From: Roseiarcus sp963794155
GTDB lineage: Bacteria > Pseudomonadota > Alphaproteobacteria > Rhizobiales > Beijerinckiaceae
Assembly (NCBI GenBank): GCA_963794155.1
Contig: CAWCCX010000003.1
Location: forward strand, 186,001 to 250,000
Length of the DNA: 64,000 nt
Direction of reading: 5' to 3'
The notes beneath the pieces are model-generated. The model was not told the DNA's origin, made no database searches, and worked only from the letters and a program-made list of their open reading frames with translations. Each line of letters opens with the position of its first letter. Position 1 is the first letter of the stretch. The translations under genes were made by a program, and so were the position numbers. This document shows positions 1 to 9,121 of this stretch, in pieces.

Positions 1-320
1 TCGCCCTCGGCGAACAGCCCGGCCTGCCGGCACATCTCGGCGAAGTCGCTGTAGAAATGCGCCGGCGCGCGCGGCGACTGACAGGCCTGGCGCATGTTGG
101 CGATCGCGAGATCGAGATTGCCATATTGATGGGCCATGAGCCCGATGAGATAGGAGGCGTCGGCCTGGCCCGGCCACACCGCGAGCACCCGCCGGATCTC
201 GGCCTCGTCCGCTCTTCCCGCCCGCCACGCCGAGCGGGCGCGCTCGATGGTCTCGGCGATGTCGATCGGCGGGGCGCTGGAGCTGGGCTCCACGGGGACG
301 GGGGTTGGCCCCTTCGGCAA
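1..320 (-). CDS. TPR-like repeat protein, N-terminal part only (runs off the left edge)
   Basis: The minus strand reads openly to the window edge. The peptide contains a helix-turn-helix repeat of tetratricopeptide type (…AHQYGNLDLAIANMRQAC…, then …FYSDFAEMCRQAGLFAEG…), the pattern seen at the start of TPR-glycosyltransferases and TPR-sulfotransferases; the downstream catalytic domain is outside the window, so the function stays open. The N-terminus is proline-rich and poorly conserved, and there is no ATG: TTG at 320 or 329, or GTG at 293, are the candidates. The start lies inside or next to a segment duplicated at 1,524, so its promoter region overlaps that of the divergent PEP-CTERM gene. 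Confidence 0.5.
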   Translation of the reverse strand, partial: MPKGPTPVPVEPSSSAPPIDIAETIERARSAWRAGRADEAEIRRVLAVWPGQADASYLIGLMAHQYGNLDLAIANMRQACQSPRAPAHFYSDFAEMCRQAGLFAEG

Positions 321-580
321 GGTTGGCAAGTGTTTCCAGCGCAATGTTGACAGGCGACAAGACGTTCGCAGGCTCTTCCGCTTCAGCGAACTTGCATTTG
401 CAAGTCAACATATAAATTTCTTGTTGACATTGTCAAATCCATATAAAACCTTACGCTGTACTATCGATGCATGATTACGCGATCCGGGCGGCAGCAGAAC
501 TCATCGCGAGGTCTTTGAAAGATCGAAGTTATTCTGGTCCAGAGGCTATTCTGACGAGCGGGGGAACGCCGTCATGGGGA
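318..580 (+). repeat. Duplicated upstream/leader segment, copy A
   Basis: This stretch matches 1,524-1,800 with gaps: both begin with ggttggcaagt, continue through aatgttgac..gcgacaag, a gcttc.gcgaac block, a TTGAC-TTG-CAA motif (a perfect palindrome TTGACA-T-TGTCAA at 424-436 here) and gctgt, and end in a short conserved reading frame starting TTG AAA GAT. It is AT-richer than its surroundings and carries the likely promoter of the first PEP-CTERM gene, with TATAAA at 411 and at 442, although no well-spaced -35/-10 pair is clear. Confidence 0.7.
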
Positions 581-1498
581 CGCCGGGGTCTCCAACTCTC
601 CCGCGGTCAACGGCGCCGCCACGATCACGACGCTCACCAACGACAAGGGCGCCACGATCAGCGGCGGCGCCGCAAGCTCCGTCTCAGGCAATGCGAACGG
701 CGGCGCCGGAATATCGAACTCCGCCACGATCACCACGCTGACCAACAACGGCAAGATCAGCGGCGGCGCTGCAACGGCTGCCGGCGGCAAGGCGGTCGAG
801 GGCGACGCGATCTTGAGCAGCGGCGCGCACGCCTCGATCGGGCCGATCGCCAATTCGGGCGCGATCGTCGGCAACATCGACATCCAGAACCAGAGCGTCA
901 CCATCACCGGCGGCATCGTCCCTCCGGTCGGCAGCCTGACCGGAGGGACGATCGATATCGAGAACGGAAACCTCACCTTCGGCGGCGGCAACACGTTCCT
1001 CGGCGACGGCGTCAGCGTTGATGGCGGCGCTGGAACCATCTTCAACGAAGATCCGCTGATGGTCTCGTCGCCGATCACCATCACCGGCAATTTCGATCAG
1101 GACTCGAGCGGCGTGCTCGATTTGCTGTTTGCCGGCGACTTAGCCGGACAATACGGCGCCCTCGACATCAGCGGCGCCGCGACGCTCGCGGGCGCCTTGG
1201 CGTCGCCACGACCGGCGGCTTTAACTTCATGACCGGCGAGACCTTCGACATCCTCAGCTTCAGCGGCCTGTCCGGCGACTTCGACAGCCTCTCATACTTC
1301 GGCCATGCACGCACGGCCACGAGCGCCGAGGTGTGGACTTGCGGCGCCGGCCCGGTTTTTGAGGAAGTGATCGGCGCCGGCTCGCTCGCGCTCGTCGTCG
1401 AGCGAGGCGTGCCGGAGCCCTCGACGTGGGTGATGCTGGCGACCGGTTTCCTCGGACTCGCCGGGCTCGGCGTGACGCGGCGCGCCCGCGCCGCCTGA
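467..1498 (+). pseudogene. PEP-CTERM repeat protein, short and frame-broken paralogue
   Basis: Reading across frames gives a short leader (KDRSYSGPE…), then three Gly/Asn repeats of the type VSNS-x-I-TTLTN-x-G-x-ISGG, then a conserved C-terminal domain (SIGPIANSGAI…, GNFDQDSSGVLDL, GETFDILSF) and a PEP-CTERM signal: VPEPSTW, a hydrophobic helix and an RRARAA tail ending at 1498. PEP-CTERM tails are recognised by an exosortase that processes exported proteins. The leader joins the repeats out of frame near 580, where the signal peptide and most repeats seen in the downstream paralogue are missing, and a second shift is needed near 1,199 to reach the C-terminus. It looks like an internally deleted, decayed copy; sequencing error could explain single shifts but not the lost signal peptide. 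Confidence 0.75.
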
Positions 1499-1523
1499 CG
1501 GGAGGTCCGAGCCGCCCATTCGC

Positions 1524-1800
1524 GAGGTTGGCAAGTAATTTCCGGGGTAATGTTGACACGCGACAAGTTGTTCGACGGCTGTTCTGCTTCGCGAACCGCC
1601 GATTGAACGCTAACATACTTAATCTTTATTGACTTTGCCAAACCTACATGGAACTCTAGGCTGTTCTTTCGATCCCGGTTGCACGTGCGGAGCGGCGACC
1701 CCGGCGCGGGATGATCGTAATCTGGCGCCGCGAAGCCTTTGAAAGATCTTAGCTATTCCGCTCCACAGGTCATTTTGGCGAGCGGGAGCGCGCCATGGGG
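1524..1800 (+). repeat. Duplicated upstream/leader segment, copy B
   Basis: Second copy of the 318-580 segment, lying between the first PEP-CTERM gene (stop at 1498) and the second. It keeps the ggttggcaagt start, the aatgttgac block, an imperfect TTGACTTTGCCAA motif and the leader reading frame from 1739. Differences in the leader frame are mostly at third codon positions (AGT/AGC, TCT/TCC, CTG/TTG), which suggests the leader peptide was under protein-level selection. Confidence 0.7.
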
Positions 1801-4800
1801 GCGAGAAAAGGCGGGCGGGGCCGCGCGCGCGGCCGTAGGGTCGAAGGCTCTTCCGACGTCGCGACATGGACGGGCGGGGGCGGGCGTCGCGCGCTGCGCT
1901 CCTCGCAGGCGCGTCGCTGGTCGCGCTTGGCGCTTTCGCTGCGCCCGCGCAGGCCGCATGCTCGGGATCGGATCAAACGTTCTCGCGGTCGACGTCGGGA
2001 CCAAAAGTCAGCAACGGCGGCGCAATCACGGTTACCAACACCGGCGTCATCGTTGGCCTCGACGTCTTTATTGACGGCGTCGATGTCGGCCCTGCTTGCC
2101 CAGCCACGACGGTTAGCAACAGCGGCCGGATCAGCGGCGGGACCGGCACCGCCGGCGCCGCCGGCGAGGCCGGCAAGCCCGGCGGCGCGGGTGTTTCGAA
2201 CACGAACACGATCTCGTCGCTGACCAACACCGGAATGATCAGCGGCGGCGCGGGCGGCGCGGGAGACACGGGTGGCGCGGCCGGCTCGGTAGGCGCGGGC
2301 GGCGCGGGCGGCGCAGGCGTGTCGAACTCGGGCGCGATAGGCGCTCTGATCAATGGCGGCACGATCAGCGGCGGCGCCGGCGGCAACGGTCCTACCGCCG
2401 GGGCCGACGGGGACGGCGTGCGAAACGGAGGGAAGGCGACAATCGAATCTCTGGTCAACCAGGCGGGCGGGACGATCACCTCGATCGACAATCTGGGCAT
2501 CATCGGCGGCGGCGGTCCGACGGCTCTCGCCAACGCCGGCTCGATCGGGTCTTTGACCAACGCCGGGACGATAGGGGGGCCGGCCCTGCCAAGGGAGATG
2601 TGGGAGGCACGGGCGGCGGCGGGGTGGCGAACTCGGGCACGATTGCGACACTGAACAAAAGCGGAACGATCAGCGGCGGCGCCGGCGCCGCCGGCTCGAG
2701 CGGGGGCCCGGGCTTCTCAACCACCCGTCAGCACGCCGCGGTGGTGGGGCTAGGCGGCTCGTTCGCCGCACTGACCAATAACGGCGCGATCATCGGCGGC
2801 GCGGGCGGAGTCGGGGTGTCAAATTCGGGCGTGATCACGACCCTAACAAATAGCCGAACAATCGGCGGCGGCGCAGGGGGCGCGGGTTCTTACGGCGGCG
2901 CGGGCGGCGCGGGGGTGTCGAACTCGGGCACGATCACGACATTGACCAACAGCGCGACGATCCGCGGCGGCGCCGGAGGCAATGGAAATACCGGAGGCGC
3001 AGGCGGCGCGGGGCTGTCGAATTCGGGCGCGATCGTGACGCTGACCAACGGGGGGACGATCTCCGGCGGAGCTGGGGGAACGGGTTCCGCCGCCGACGGC
3101 GCGGCGGGGGCGGGGGTGTTCAACGCGCAGGGCGCGACGATCGTATCTCTGGTCAACGAGGCGGGCGGGAGCATCACGTCGATTGTCAACCAGGGCGTGA
3201 TCGGGAAGAAAGCAGCGGGAGGCCTCGCCAACGCCGGCTCGATCGGATCTTTGATCAATAGTGGGACGATCGGCGGCGGCCGCGGCGCGGGGGGCGGCGG
3301 CGGCTCGGGCTTCTCGACCATCCTTAACACCAGGGGCACGGTGGTAAGCACGTTCGCGGCGCTGACAAACAACGGCGCGATGAGCGGCGGCGGTTCCACC
3401 GGCGGTGCGGGAGTATCGAACACGGGTACGATCACGACTCTCAACAACAGCGGAACGATCAGCGGCGGCGCCGGCTCTCTTGGCGGTCAAGGCGGCGCGG
3501 GGGTGTCGAACTCGAACACGATCACGACGCTGATCAACAGCGGGAAGATCAGCGGCGGCGCCGGCGGCAATGGCCCTACCCCTGGGGCCGCTGGAGCGGG
3601 GGTGTTCAACGCCCAGCGCGGAACGATTGGCGCGCTCATCAACCAGGCGGGCGGGACGATTACGTCGATCGTCAACCAGGGCGCGATCGGTGGAGGGTCG
3701 GGAGGCGTCGCCCTCGCCAATGCAGGCTCGATAGGGGCTCTGACAAACGGCGGAACGATCAGCGGCGCAGGGGGCGGCAAGGCGAACGGCGGCTCGGCCG
3801 GCACAGGGGTGGCGAACTCCGGCACGATCGGGACGCTCACCGACACCGGGACGATCAGCGGCGGCGCCGGGCGCAGCTTGAACGGCGGCGCGGGCTTCTC
3901 GACCACCCACCTGCACCCGTATGGGACGCCAGGCGCAATCACGGCGCTGACCAATAGCGGCGCGATGAGCGGCGGGACCGGCGGACCGGGCGGCGCCGGC
4001 GTGTCGAACACGGGCGTGATCACGACGCTGGCGAACAGCGGAACGATCGGCGGCGGGGTGGGCGGCACGGGTACTTTCGGCGGCGCCGGCGGCGGCGGTC
4101 CTACCCCCGGCGCGGCGGGAGCGGGCGTGTTCAACGCGCAGGGCGCAACGATCGGAGCGCTGGTCAACGAGGCGGGCGGGACGATCAGCGGCGGCGCTGG
4201 GGGCGGCGCGGGGGTGGCGAACTCCGGGGCGATCACGACGCTGACCAACGGGGGGACGGTCAGCGGCGGCGCCGGCGCTGCCGGCGCCGGGGGCGGCGGG
4301 GGGGTGTCGAATTCGGGTACGATCGCGACGCTGACCAACAGCGGAATGATCGCCGGCGGCGCCGGCGGGGTTATGGGCGGCGCGGGCGGCGCTGGAGTGT
4401 CGAACTCGGGGATGATTGCGACGCTGGTCAACAGCGGGACGATTGCGGGCGGCGCCGGCGGCGGCGGGTTTGTCGCCGGCGCGGCCGGGGCGGGGGTGTT
4501 CAACGCTAAGGGCGGAATGATCGGATCGCTCGTCAACGAGGCGGGCGGGACCATCACGTCGATCGTCAATCTGGGCGGGATCGTCAGCAAGGGGACGGCC
4601 CTCGCCAACGCCGGCTCGATTGGGTCTTTGACCAACGGCGGGACGATCAGCGGCGGCAAGAACCACGACGCCATCTTCAGCGGCGGCGCCGGGGCCTCGA
4701 TCGGGCCGATCGCCAACTCGGGCGCGATCGCCGGCAATATCGACATCCAGAACCAGAGCGTGACCATCACCGGCGGCGTCGGCGGGACTGTCGGCAGCCT

Positions 4801-5468
4801 GACCCGCGGGACAATCAATATCGAGAACGGCGACCTGACCTTCGCCGGCGGCAATACGCTTCTCGGCGACAACATCATCGCCAACGGCGGCGCCGGAACC
4901 GTCTTCAACAACGACCCGCTGACGATTGCAGCGCCCCTCACTATCCACCGGCAATTTCGACCAGTCCGCAACCGGCGTGCTCAACCTCGATTTTGCCGGC
5001 GACGTCCCTGGCGAATACGGCGCGCTCACGGTGACCCAGCTCGCGACCCTGGGCGGCGATCTGGCGATCGACCTCACCGGCGGGTTTACCCTGGCGACCG
5101 GCGAAACCTTCGACGTCCTCACCTACGGCGACCTTGCCGGCGACTTCACCGGCCTGTCGATCGACGGCCTCTCCTGCACCGCGTCCGCGGATACATGGGC
5201 CTGCGGCGACGGCGTGGTCGTGACCATCGGCGATCCGCCCGGATCGCTGGACTTCTACGTCGACCACGGCCAGGCCGTGGCGACGCCCGAGCCGTCGGCC
5301 TGGGTGATGCTGGCGACTGGTTTCCTCGGACTCGCCGGCCTTGGGATGCGAAGGCGAGCCCGCGCCGCGGCGTGCGCCGGCCCGACCGAGTCCTTGACTT
5401 TATCGTCCCCGCAGTCCACATGCGCTGCAAGCCGCATCGCCGCGGCCATTGGCGCGCCGGCCGCGTGA
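1739..5468 (+). pseudogene. Giant Gly-rich repeat protein with PEP-CTERM tail, frame-broken
   Basis: An ATG at 1866 opens a signal peptide (…AALLAGASLVALGAFAAPAQA) and about 35 repeats of roughly 20-35 residues of the form GVSNSGTITTLTNSGTISGGAGG, a pattern expected to form a beta-solenoid. Interspersed longer units recur in the same order (GFST…ALTNNGA; GVFNAQGATI…LVNEAGGTITSI; ALANAGSIGSLTN). The C-terminus has GNFDQSATGVLNL, GETFDVLTY and a PEP-CTERM signal (TPEPSAW, hydrophobic helix, RRRARAA). The frame changes near 2,570 at a run of six G and near 4,949 where one extra C precedes ACCGGC; the leader frame from 1739 also needs a shift to reach 1866. An exported surface or exopolysaccharide-associated protein is inferred from family knowledge of PEP-CTERM proteins. 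No exosortase gene is in the window. Confidence 0.75.
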
Positions 5469-5589
5469 AGGGCTTTTCAGTCCGCCTGCCGGGCGCTTGA
5501 TAATTTCGCATCGACGCCCGGACACGCGGGGCGTTCCCTCCCTTTAAACCCCACGCCGCATAACGCGCGTCCTGCGCGGCCGCGGCATC

Positions 5590-6918
5590 TTGAAAGACTT
5601 CATCTTGGATAATTTTCACGGGTTCGGCCTCGCCGCGCCCCTCAATACCGCGCTGGCCAGGCTTGGCTTCTCGCGTCCGACTCCGATTCAGGCTCAGGCG
5701 ATTCCGCCGTTGCTCAAAGGTCGCGATCTCGTCGGCATTGCCCAGACCGGCACCGGCAAGACGGCGGCCTTCGCACTGCCGATCCTCCACAAGCTCGCGA
5801 CCGACCGGCGCCCCGCGCCGAGAGGCGGCGCGCGCGTGTTGGTGCTGAGCCCGACGCGGGAACTCGCGAGCCAGATCGCCCAGAGCTTCCGCGACCTCTC
5901 CGACGGGCTTTCGCTCAAGGTCGCGGTCGTATTCGGCGGCGTGCCGCATGGCGCGCAAATCCGCGCGCTTCAGGGCGGCCTCGATGTGCTGGTCGCGACG
6001 CCTGGCCGCCTCCTCGATCACCTCGACGCCGGCGTCGCCCGATTGGGCGCGGTCGAATTCCTGGTGCTCGACGAGGTCGACCAGATGCTCGACCTCGGCT
6101 TCATCAAGCCTATCCGCCGCATCGTCCGCGAACTGCCCAAGCGGCGCCAGAACCTGTTCTTCTCTGCGACCATGCCGGCTGACATCCGGGCGCTCGCGGG
6201 CGAATTGCTGCATGATCCGATCGAGGTCGCGGTGACGCCGGCAGCCAAGACCGCCGATCGCGTCGAGCACAGCGTCGTTCTCGTCGACGCGGCGAAGAAG
6301 CGCGACATGCTGGTCGAGCTGTTCGACGACGCGACGATGTCGCGCGTTCTCGTCTTCACCCGCACCAAGCGCGGCGCCGACCGCGTCGCCAAGGCGCTGG
6401 ACGAGGCGGGCGTCGACGCCGCCGCTATTCACGGCAACAAGAGCCAGGGCCAGCGCGAGCGGGCGCTTGGCGCCTTCAAGGACGGCAAGACGCGGGTTCT
6501 GGTCGCGACCGACATCGCGGCGCGCGGCATCGACATCGACAGCGTGACCCATGTCGTGAATTTCGAACTGCCGGAGGTCGCCGAGGCCTATGTCCACCGC
6601 ATCGGCCGCACCGCCCGCGCCGGCAACGGCGGCCGGGCGATCTCGTTCTGCGACCACGAAGAGCGCGACCTCCTGCGCGCCATCGAGCGGCTGACGCGCC
6701 TCAACCTGCCGAAGATCGACCGCCGCGGCGCTGCGGGCCCGAAACCCGCGCCGATGCTGCGCAAGGCGGCGAGCGCGGCGGCTCTGGCTCCGGCGCCGAA
6801 GCGCCCGCATCATTCCCCTCACCGCGACAACCGGGGCGCCGTGGCGTTCGCCGGCAAGCCGCGTCCGGTCGGTCGCCAGGGCGGCTATCGCCCGCCGCGC
6901 CGCGCTCCTGGGGCGTAA
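5590..6918 (+). CDS. rhlE: DEAD-box ATP-dependent RNA helicase, RhlE type
   Basis: All helicase motifs are visible in order: Q motif (FSRPTPIQ, about 27-34), Walker A AQTGTGKT (51-58), PTRELA, TPGRL, motif II DEVD (161-164), SAT (192-194), ATDIAARGID and HRIGRTARAG. Motif II is DEVD rather than DEAD. The C-terminal ~70 residues are basic and low-complexity, as usual for RhlE proteins that contact RNA in ribosome assembly or mRNA decay. The best start is TTG at 5590; no ATG fits before the Q motif. It is a single gene, convergent with the aconitase X pair, whose stop lies 3 bp away. Assignment to RhlE rather than another DEAD-box subfamily is by overall layout. Confidence 0.9.
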   Translation: MKDFILDNFHGFGLAAPLNTALARLGFSRPTPIQAQAIPPLLKGRDLVGIAQTGTGKTAAFALPILHKLATDRRPAPRGGARVLVLSPTRELASQIAQSFRDLSDGLSLKVAVVFGGVPHGAQIRALQGGLDVLVATPGRLLDHLDAGVARLGAVEFLVLDEVDQMLDLGFIKPIRRIVRELPKRRQNLFFSATMPADIRALAGELLHDPIEVAVTPAAKTADRVEHSVVLVDAAKKRDMLVELFDDATMSRVLVFTRTKRGADRVAKALDEAGVDAAAIHGNKSQGQRERALGAFKDGKTRVLVATDIAARGIDIDSVTHVVNFELPEVAEAYVHRIGRTARAGNGGRAISFCDHEERDLLRAIERLTRLNLPKIDRRGAAGPKPAPMLRKAASAAALAPAPKRPHHSPHRDNRGAVAFAGKPRPVGRQGGYRPPRRAPGA

Positions 6919-6921
6919 ACG

Positions 6922-7353
6922 TCATGGCGCGGCGCTGATCGTCGCGCCGCCGGGGCCAGCCTCAAGTGTGAGGCTGGCCGAGGCCGCCAGCGCCTCCCAG
7001 TCTTGCCCGTTCGCCAGCGCGACCGGGCACCCGCGGCCATAGAGTTCGGCCGCGACCATCGCGCCGACGACGACGATCGCGTCGCGCTCGAGCATCACGA
7101 TGGCCGCCGGCCCTTTGCCGAGGCGGAGCGCTTCGGCGAGGATCGCGCTGCCGCCGCTCGAGCCGCGCCCGGCCGGCATCATCAGCACGCAGCCGGCGAC
7201 ATTCGCCCCGCATTGCGGGTGCCGGCGATCGATGATCGCGCCGAGCGCGGGATCGAGGCCGCCCCAGAAGCTCAGCGGTTCGTAGAGCAGCAGCGGCGCG
7301 CCCGCGCCCGTCCCGGGCGCCAGCGTCAGGGCGGCGAATGCGCGCGCGCTCAT
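6922..7353 (-). CDS. Aconitase X small subunit (swivel domain, DUF126)
   Basis: The 143-residue product has the swivel-domain pattern of aconitase X: a start-proximal GTGAGAPLLLYEPLSFWGG, then HPQCGANVAGCVLMMPAGRGSSGGS, where the GRGSSGG serine segment is the substrate-binding loop, and a hydrophobic VMLERDAIVVVGAMVAAELYG. The ATG at 7353 overlaps the stop of the large-subunit gene by 4 bp (ATGA), so the two are translationally coupled. Bacterial two-subunit aconitase X enzymes include cis-3-hydroxy-L-proline dehydratases; archaeal relatives dehydrate mevalonate 5-phosphate. No hydroxyproline or mevalonate genes are nearby, so the substrate is unassigned. Confidence 0.88.
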   Translation of the reverse strand: MSARAFAALTLAPGTGAGAPLLLYEPLSFWGGLDPALGAIIDRRHPQCGANVAGCVLMMPAGRGSSGGSAILAEALRLGKGPAAIVMLERDAIVVVGAMVAAELYGRGCPVALANGQDWEALAASASLTLEAGPGGATISAAP

Positions 7354-8591
7354 AAGCGCACCACCTTGCCGGCGCGCGCGGAGGCGACGCATTCGGCCAG
7401 CGATCCGTAGGCGACCTCGACCCCGAGATTGGCCGGCGCGTAATAGGCGCATTTGCCCGAATTGGTCATGATCGCCCCCGCGCCCACCTTTGTCAGTGCG
7501 CCAATATAGACGCAGGTGTCCGCGACCAGCGTCACCCGGGCGGCGCCGAGCCGCTCTTCCCAGCCGCGCTCGCGGAGTTCGCCGAGTGTCGCCCGGCTGC
7601 AATTGACCCAGATGTCGGTGAGCGGTCGCGGCCCCTCGAGGAGCGGCATCAGGCGGGCGAACTCGGCGAGCGAGAAATGCGGCGTGCCGAGCGAGACGGC
7701 GCCAAGCGCCGCGCCGTCGGCGATCGTGGACAGCGACCGCGCCGCCTCGCGCAAGTCATCGGCCGTCAGGCGCAGATGAAGTTCCGGCGCAAGCCCGCCG
7801 CAGGCGGTCTTGAGGTCCGGCGCTTCCGGGGTGACGCCGACGACATGAAACAGCGCCACTGCGCCGGACGAGGCGGCGGCGGCGCCCAAGGCCTTCAAAT
7901 CGTCCTCGCTCGTTGCCGGCAGCAGGCCGACGATCGCAGGGATGAGGTGTCCGCAGCGGCGCCCGATGATATGACCGACCGCAACCGCAGCCTGCTCCGG
8001 GTCCCAGCCGTCCGGAATCGAGTCGATCTCGACCAAAGCCCGCGCGGCGCGGTTCTCCTCGAGGTGCAGCCCGTATTCGGGCGCGCGGCCGGTCATCGCG
8101 CAACAGAGGTCGATGAAATCGCCGTAACGGTTGGTGCGCGCGCCGATCACCGAATTGGCGAATACGATCGCGTTCGATTCGCCCCAGGCGATCTGCGCCC
8201 CGAAGCGCGGGCGATAGACGCTCTGATAGGGGGCGCAAGTGAAGGTCGGCGCGCAGCCAAGCTCGACGTGCGCCCGCATGAGCTTCGCGCCGTTCTCGGC
8301 GTCCTCCTTTGCGCCGCGAAAGAGTTCGGGATGGATCAAATCGAGCGAGCCGACGTTGAGGGTCGTGGGGACGCGGACCTTGCCGCCGAGGTCGGTCATC
8401 CGGAGGGCGAAATCGAGGCTCGCGCGCCCGAGATAGAGGCAGCCGTCGACATGCGCCGCCTCGATGTCGATGAAGCGGGGCGCGCCGACCGCCTCGGCGA
8501 AGCGCGCGAGGAGGCGCATTGCGAATGCGGCCGCGCCGCCATGGGCGCCGCCCAGGAGTTCGCGATCGAGCGGGGAGAGAGCGAGAGACAT
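7350..8591 (-). CDS. Aconitase X catalytic (large) subunit
   Basis: The product of about 413 residues carries aconitase X large-subunit features: FIDIEAAHVDGCLY, GGKVRVPTTLNVGSLDL, CAPTFTCAPYQ, GESNAIVFANSVIGARTNRYGD, and cysteines in the CAPTFTC, LCCAMTG, VNCS and DTCVYIG segments that supply the iron-sulfur cluster ligands in the family. ATG at 8591 gives MSLALSPLD; GTG at 8600 would add three residues. The gene is upstream of and overlaps the swivel subunit by 4 bp. It is expected to be a cytosolic lyase-type dehydratase; cis-3-hydroxyproline dehydratase is the commonest bacterial activity but is not supported by the context here. Confidence 0.88.
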   Translation of the reverse strand: MSLALSPLDRELLGGAHGGAAAFAMRLLARFAEAVGAPRFIDIEAAHVDGCLYLGRASLDFALRMTDLGGKVRVPTTLNVGSLDLIHPELFRGAKEDAENGAKLMRAHVELGCAPTFTCAPYQSVYRPRFGAQIAWGESNAIVFANSVIGARTNRYGDFIDLCCAMTGRAPEYGLHLEENRAARALVEIDSIPDGWDPEQAAVAVGHIIGRRCGHLIPAIVGLLPATSEDDLKALGAAAASSGAVALFHVVGVTPEAPDLKTACGGLAPELHLRLTADDLREAARSLSTIADGAALGAVSLGTPHFSLAEFARLMPLLEGPRPLTDIWVNCSRATLGELRERGWEERLGAARVTLVADTCVYIGALTKVGAGAIMTNSGKCAYYAPANLGVEVAYGSLAECVASARAGKVVRL

Positions 8592-8686
8592 CGAGGTCAC
8601 GCTATCGGGGCGTGGTCAAGGAGGTCAATGTGCGGCGCCGGCCGCCCTGTGTTAGGCTTCCGGCCCGCGGAAGACCGGAGCGTCAG

Positions 8687-9037
8687 ATGTCGCGTGGCGC
8701 CATCGGCGCGCGATTGCGCGCCATCTGTCTCAACCTTCCCGAGGCGCGCGAGGAGGCGATGCGGCGTGGGCCGTCCTACCGCGTCGGGGACAAGATCTTC
8801 GCCCTCGAGCGGCCGCGGGACGAGTGGGTGGCGCTTTGGTGCAAGGTTCCGCAAGGGGCGCGGGAAATCATCATCGACGCCGAGCCGGCGCGATTTTTCG
8901 TTCCCCCCTATTTCGGCGCCAAGGGCTGGATCGGGGTCGGCCTGGACGAAGCGGCCGACTGGCGCGAGGTCGAGGCGTTCGTGCGCCGGAGCTATCGGCT
9001 CGTCGCGCCGAAGCGGCTGGCGAAGCTCGTGGCGTGA
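8687..9037 (+). CDS. MmcQ/YjbR family protein
   Basis: A 116-residue protein with the MmcQ/YjbR fold signature: an N-terminal helix ending LPEAREE, then the HGPSYRVGDKIF-like segment (GPSYRVGDKIFALE), a strand with WCKVPQGAREIIIDAEPARFFVPPYFGAKGWIGVGLD and a C-terminal helix VRRSYRLVAPKRLAKLV. The family resembles DNA-binding CyaY-like folds, but its cellular role is unknown. ATG at 8687 is chosen because it begins at the conserved N-terminus. It is divergent from the aconitase X genes and 84 bp upstream of the P450 gene. Confidence 0.85.
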   Translation: MSRGAIGARLRAICLNLPEAREEAMRRGPSYRVGDKIFALERPRDEWVALWCKVPQGAREIIIDAEPARFFVPPYFGAKGWIGVGLDEAADWREVEAFVRRSYRLVAPKRLAKLVA

Positions 9038-9121
9038 AGCGCCGGGCGTGCGGATTGCGCGCGCTGCGCGACTGGCCATATTGTCGGGCGCAAAGAAGGG
9101 CTCTCGCGAGGAAATGCCGCC

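Noticed and set aside
411..447. Sigma-54 type promoter for the PEP-CTERM genes
   Set aside because: Some PEP-CTERM genes have -24/-12 promoters, but no TGGCAC-N5-TTGC match is present in either leader copy.
2000..4700. CRISPR-like reading of the repetitive DNA
   Set aside because: Repeats are contiguous, coding and of varying length, with no unique spacers.
2843..5122. Very long antisense frames (759 and 494 codons) across the PEP-CTERM repeats
   Set aside because: They mirror the Gly/Asn repeat on the other strand, giving Pro/Arg/Ala-rich low-complexity peptides without a start context.
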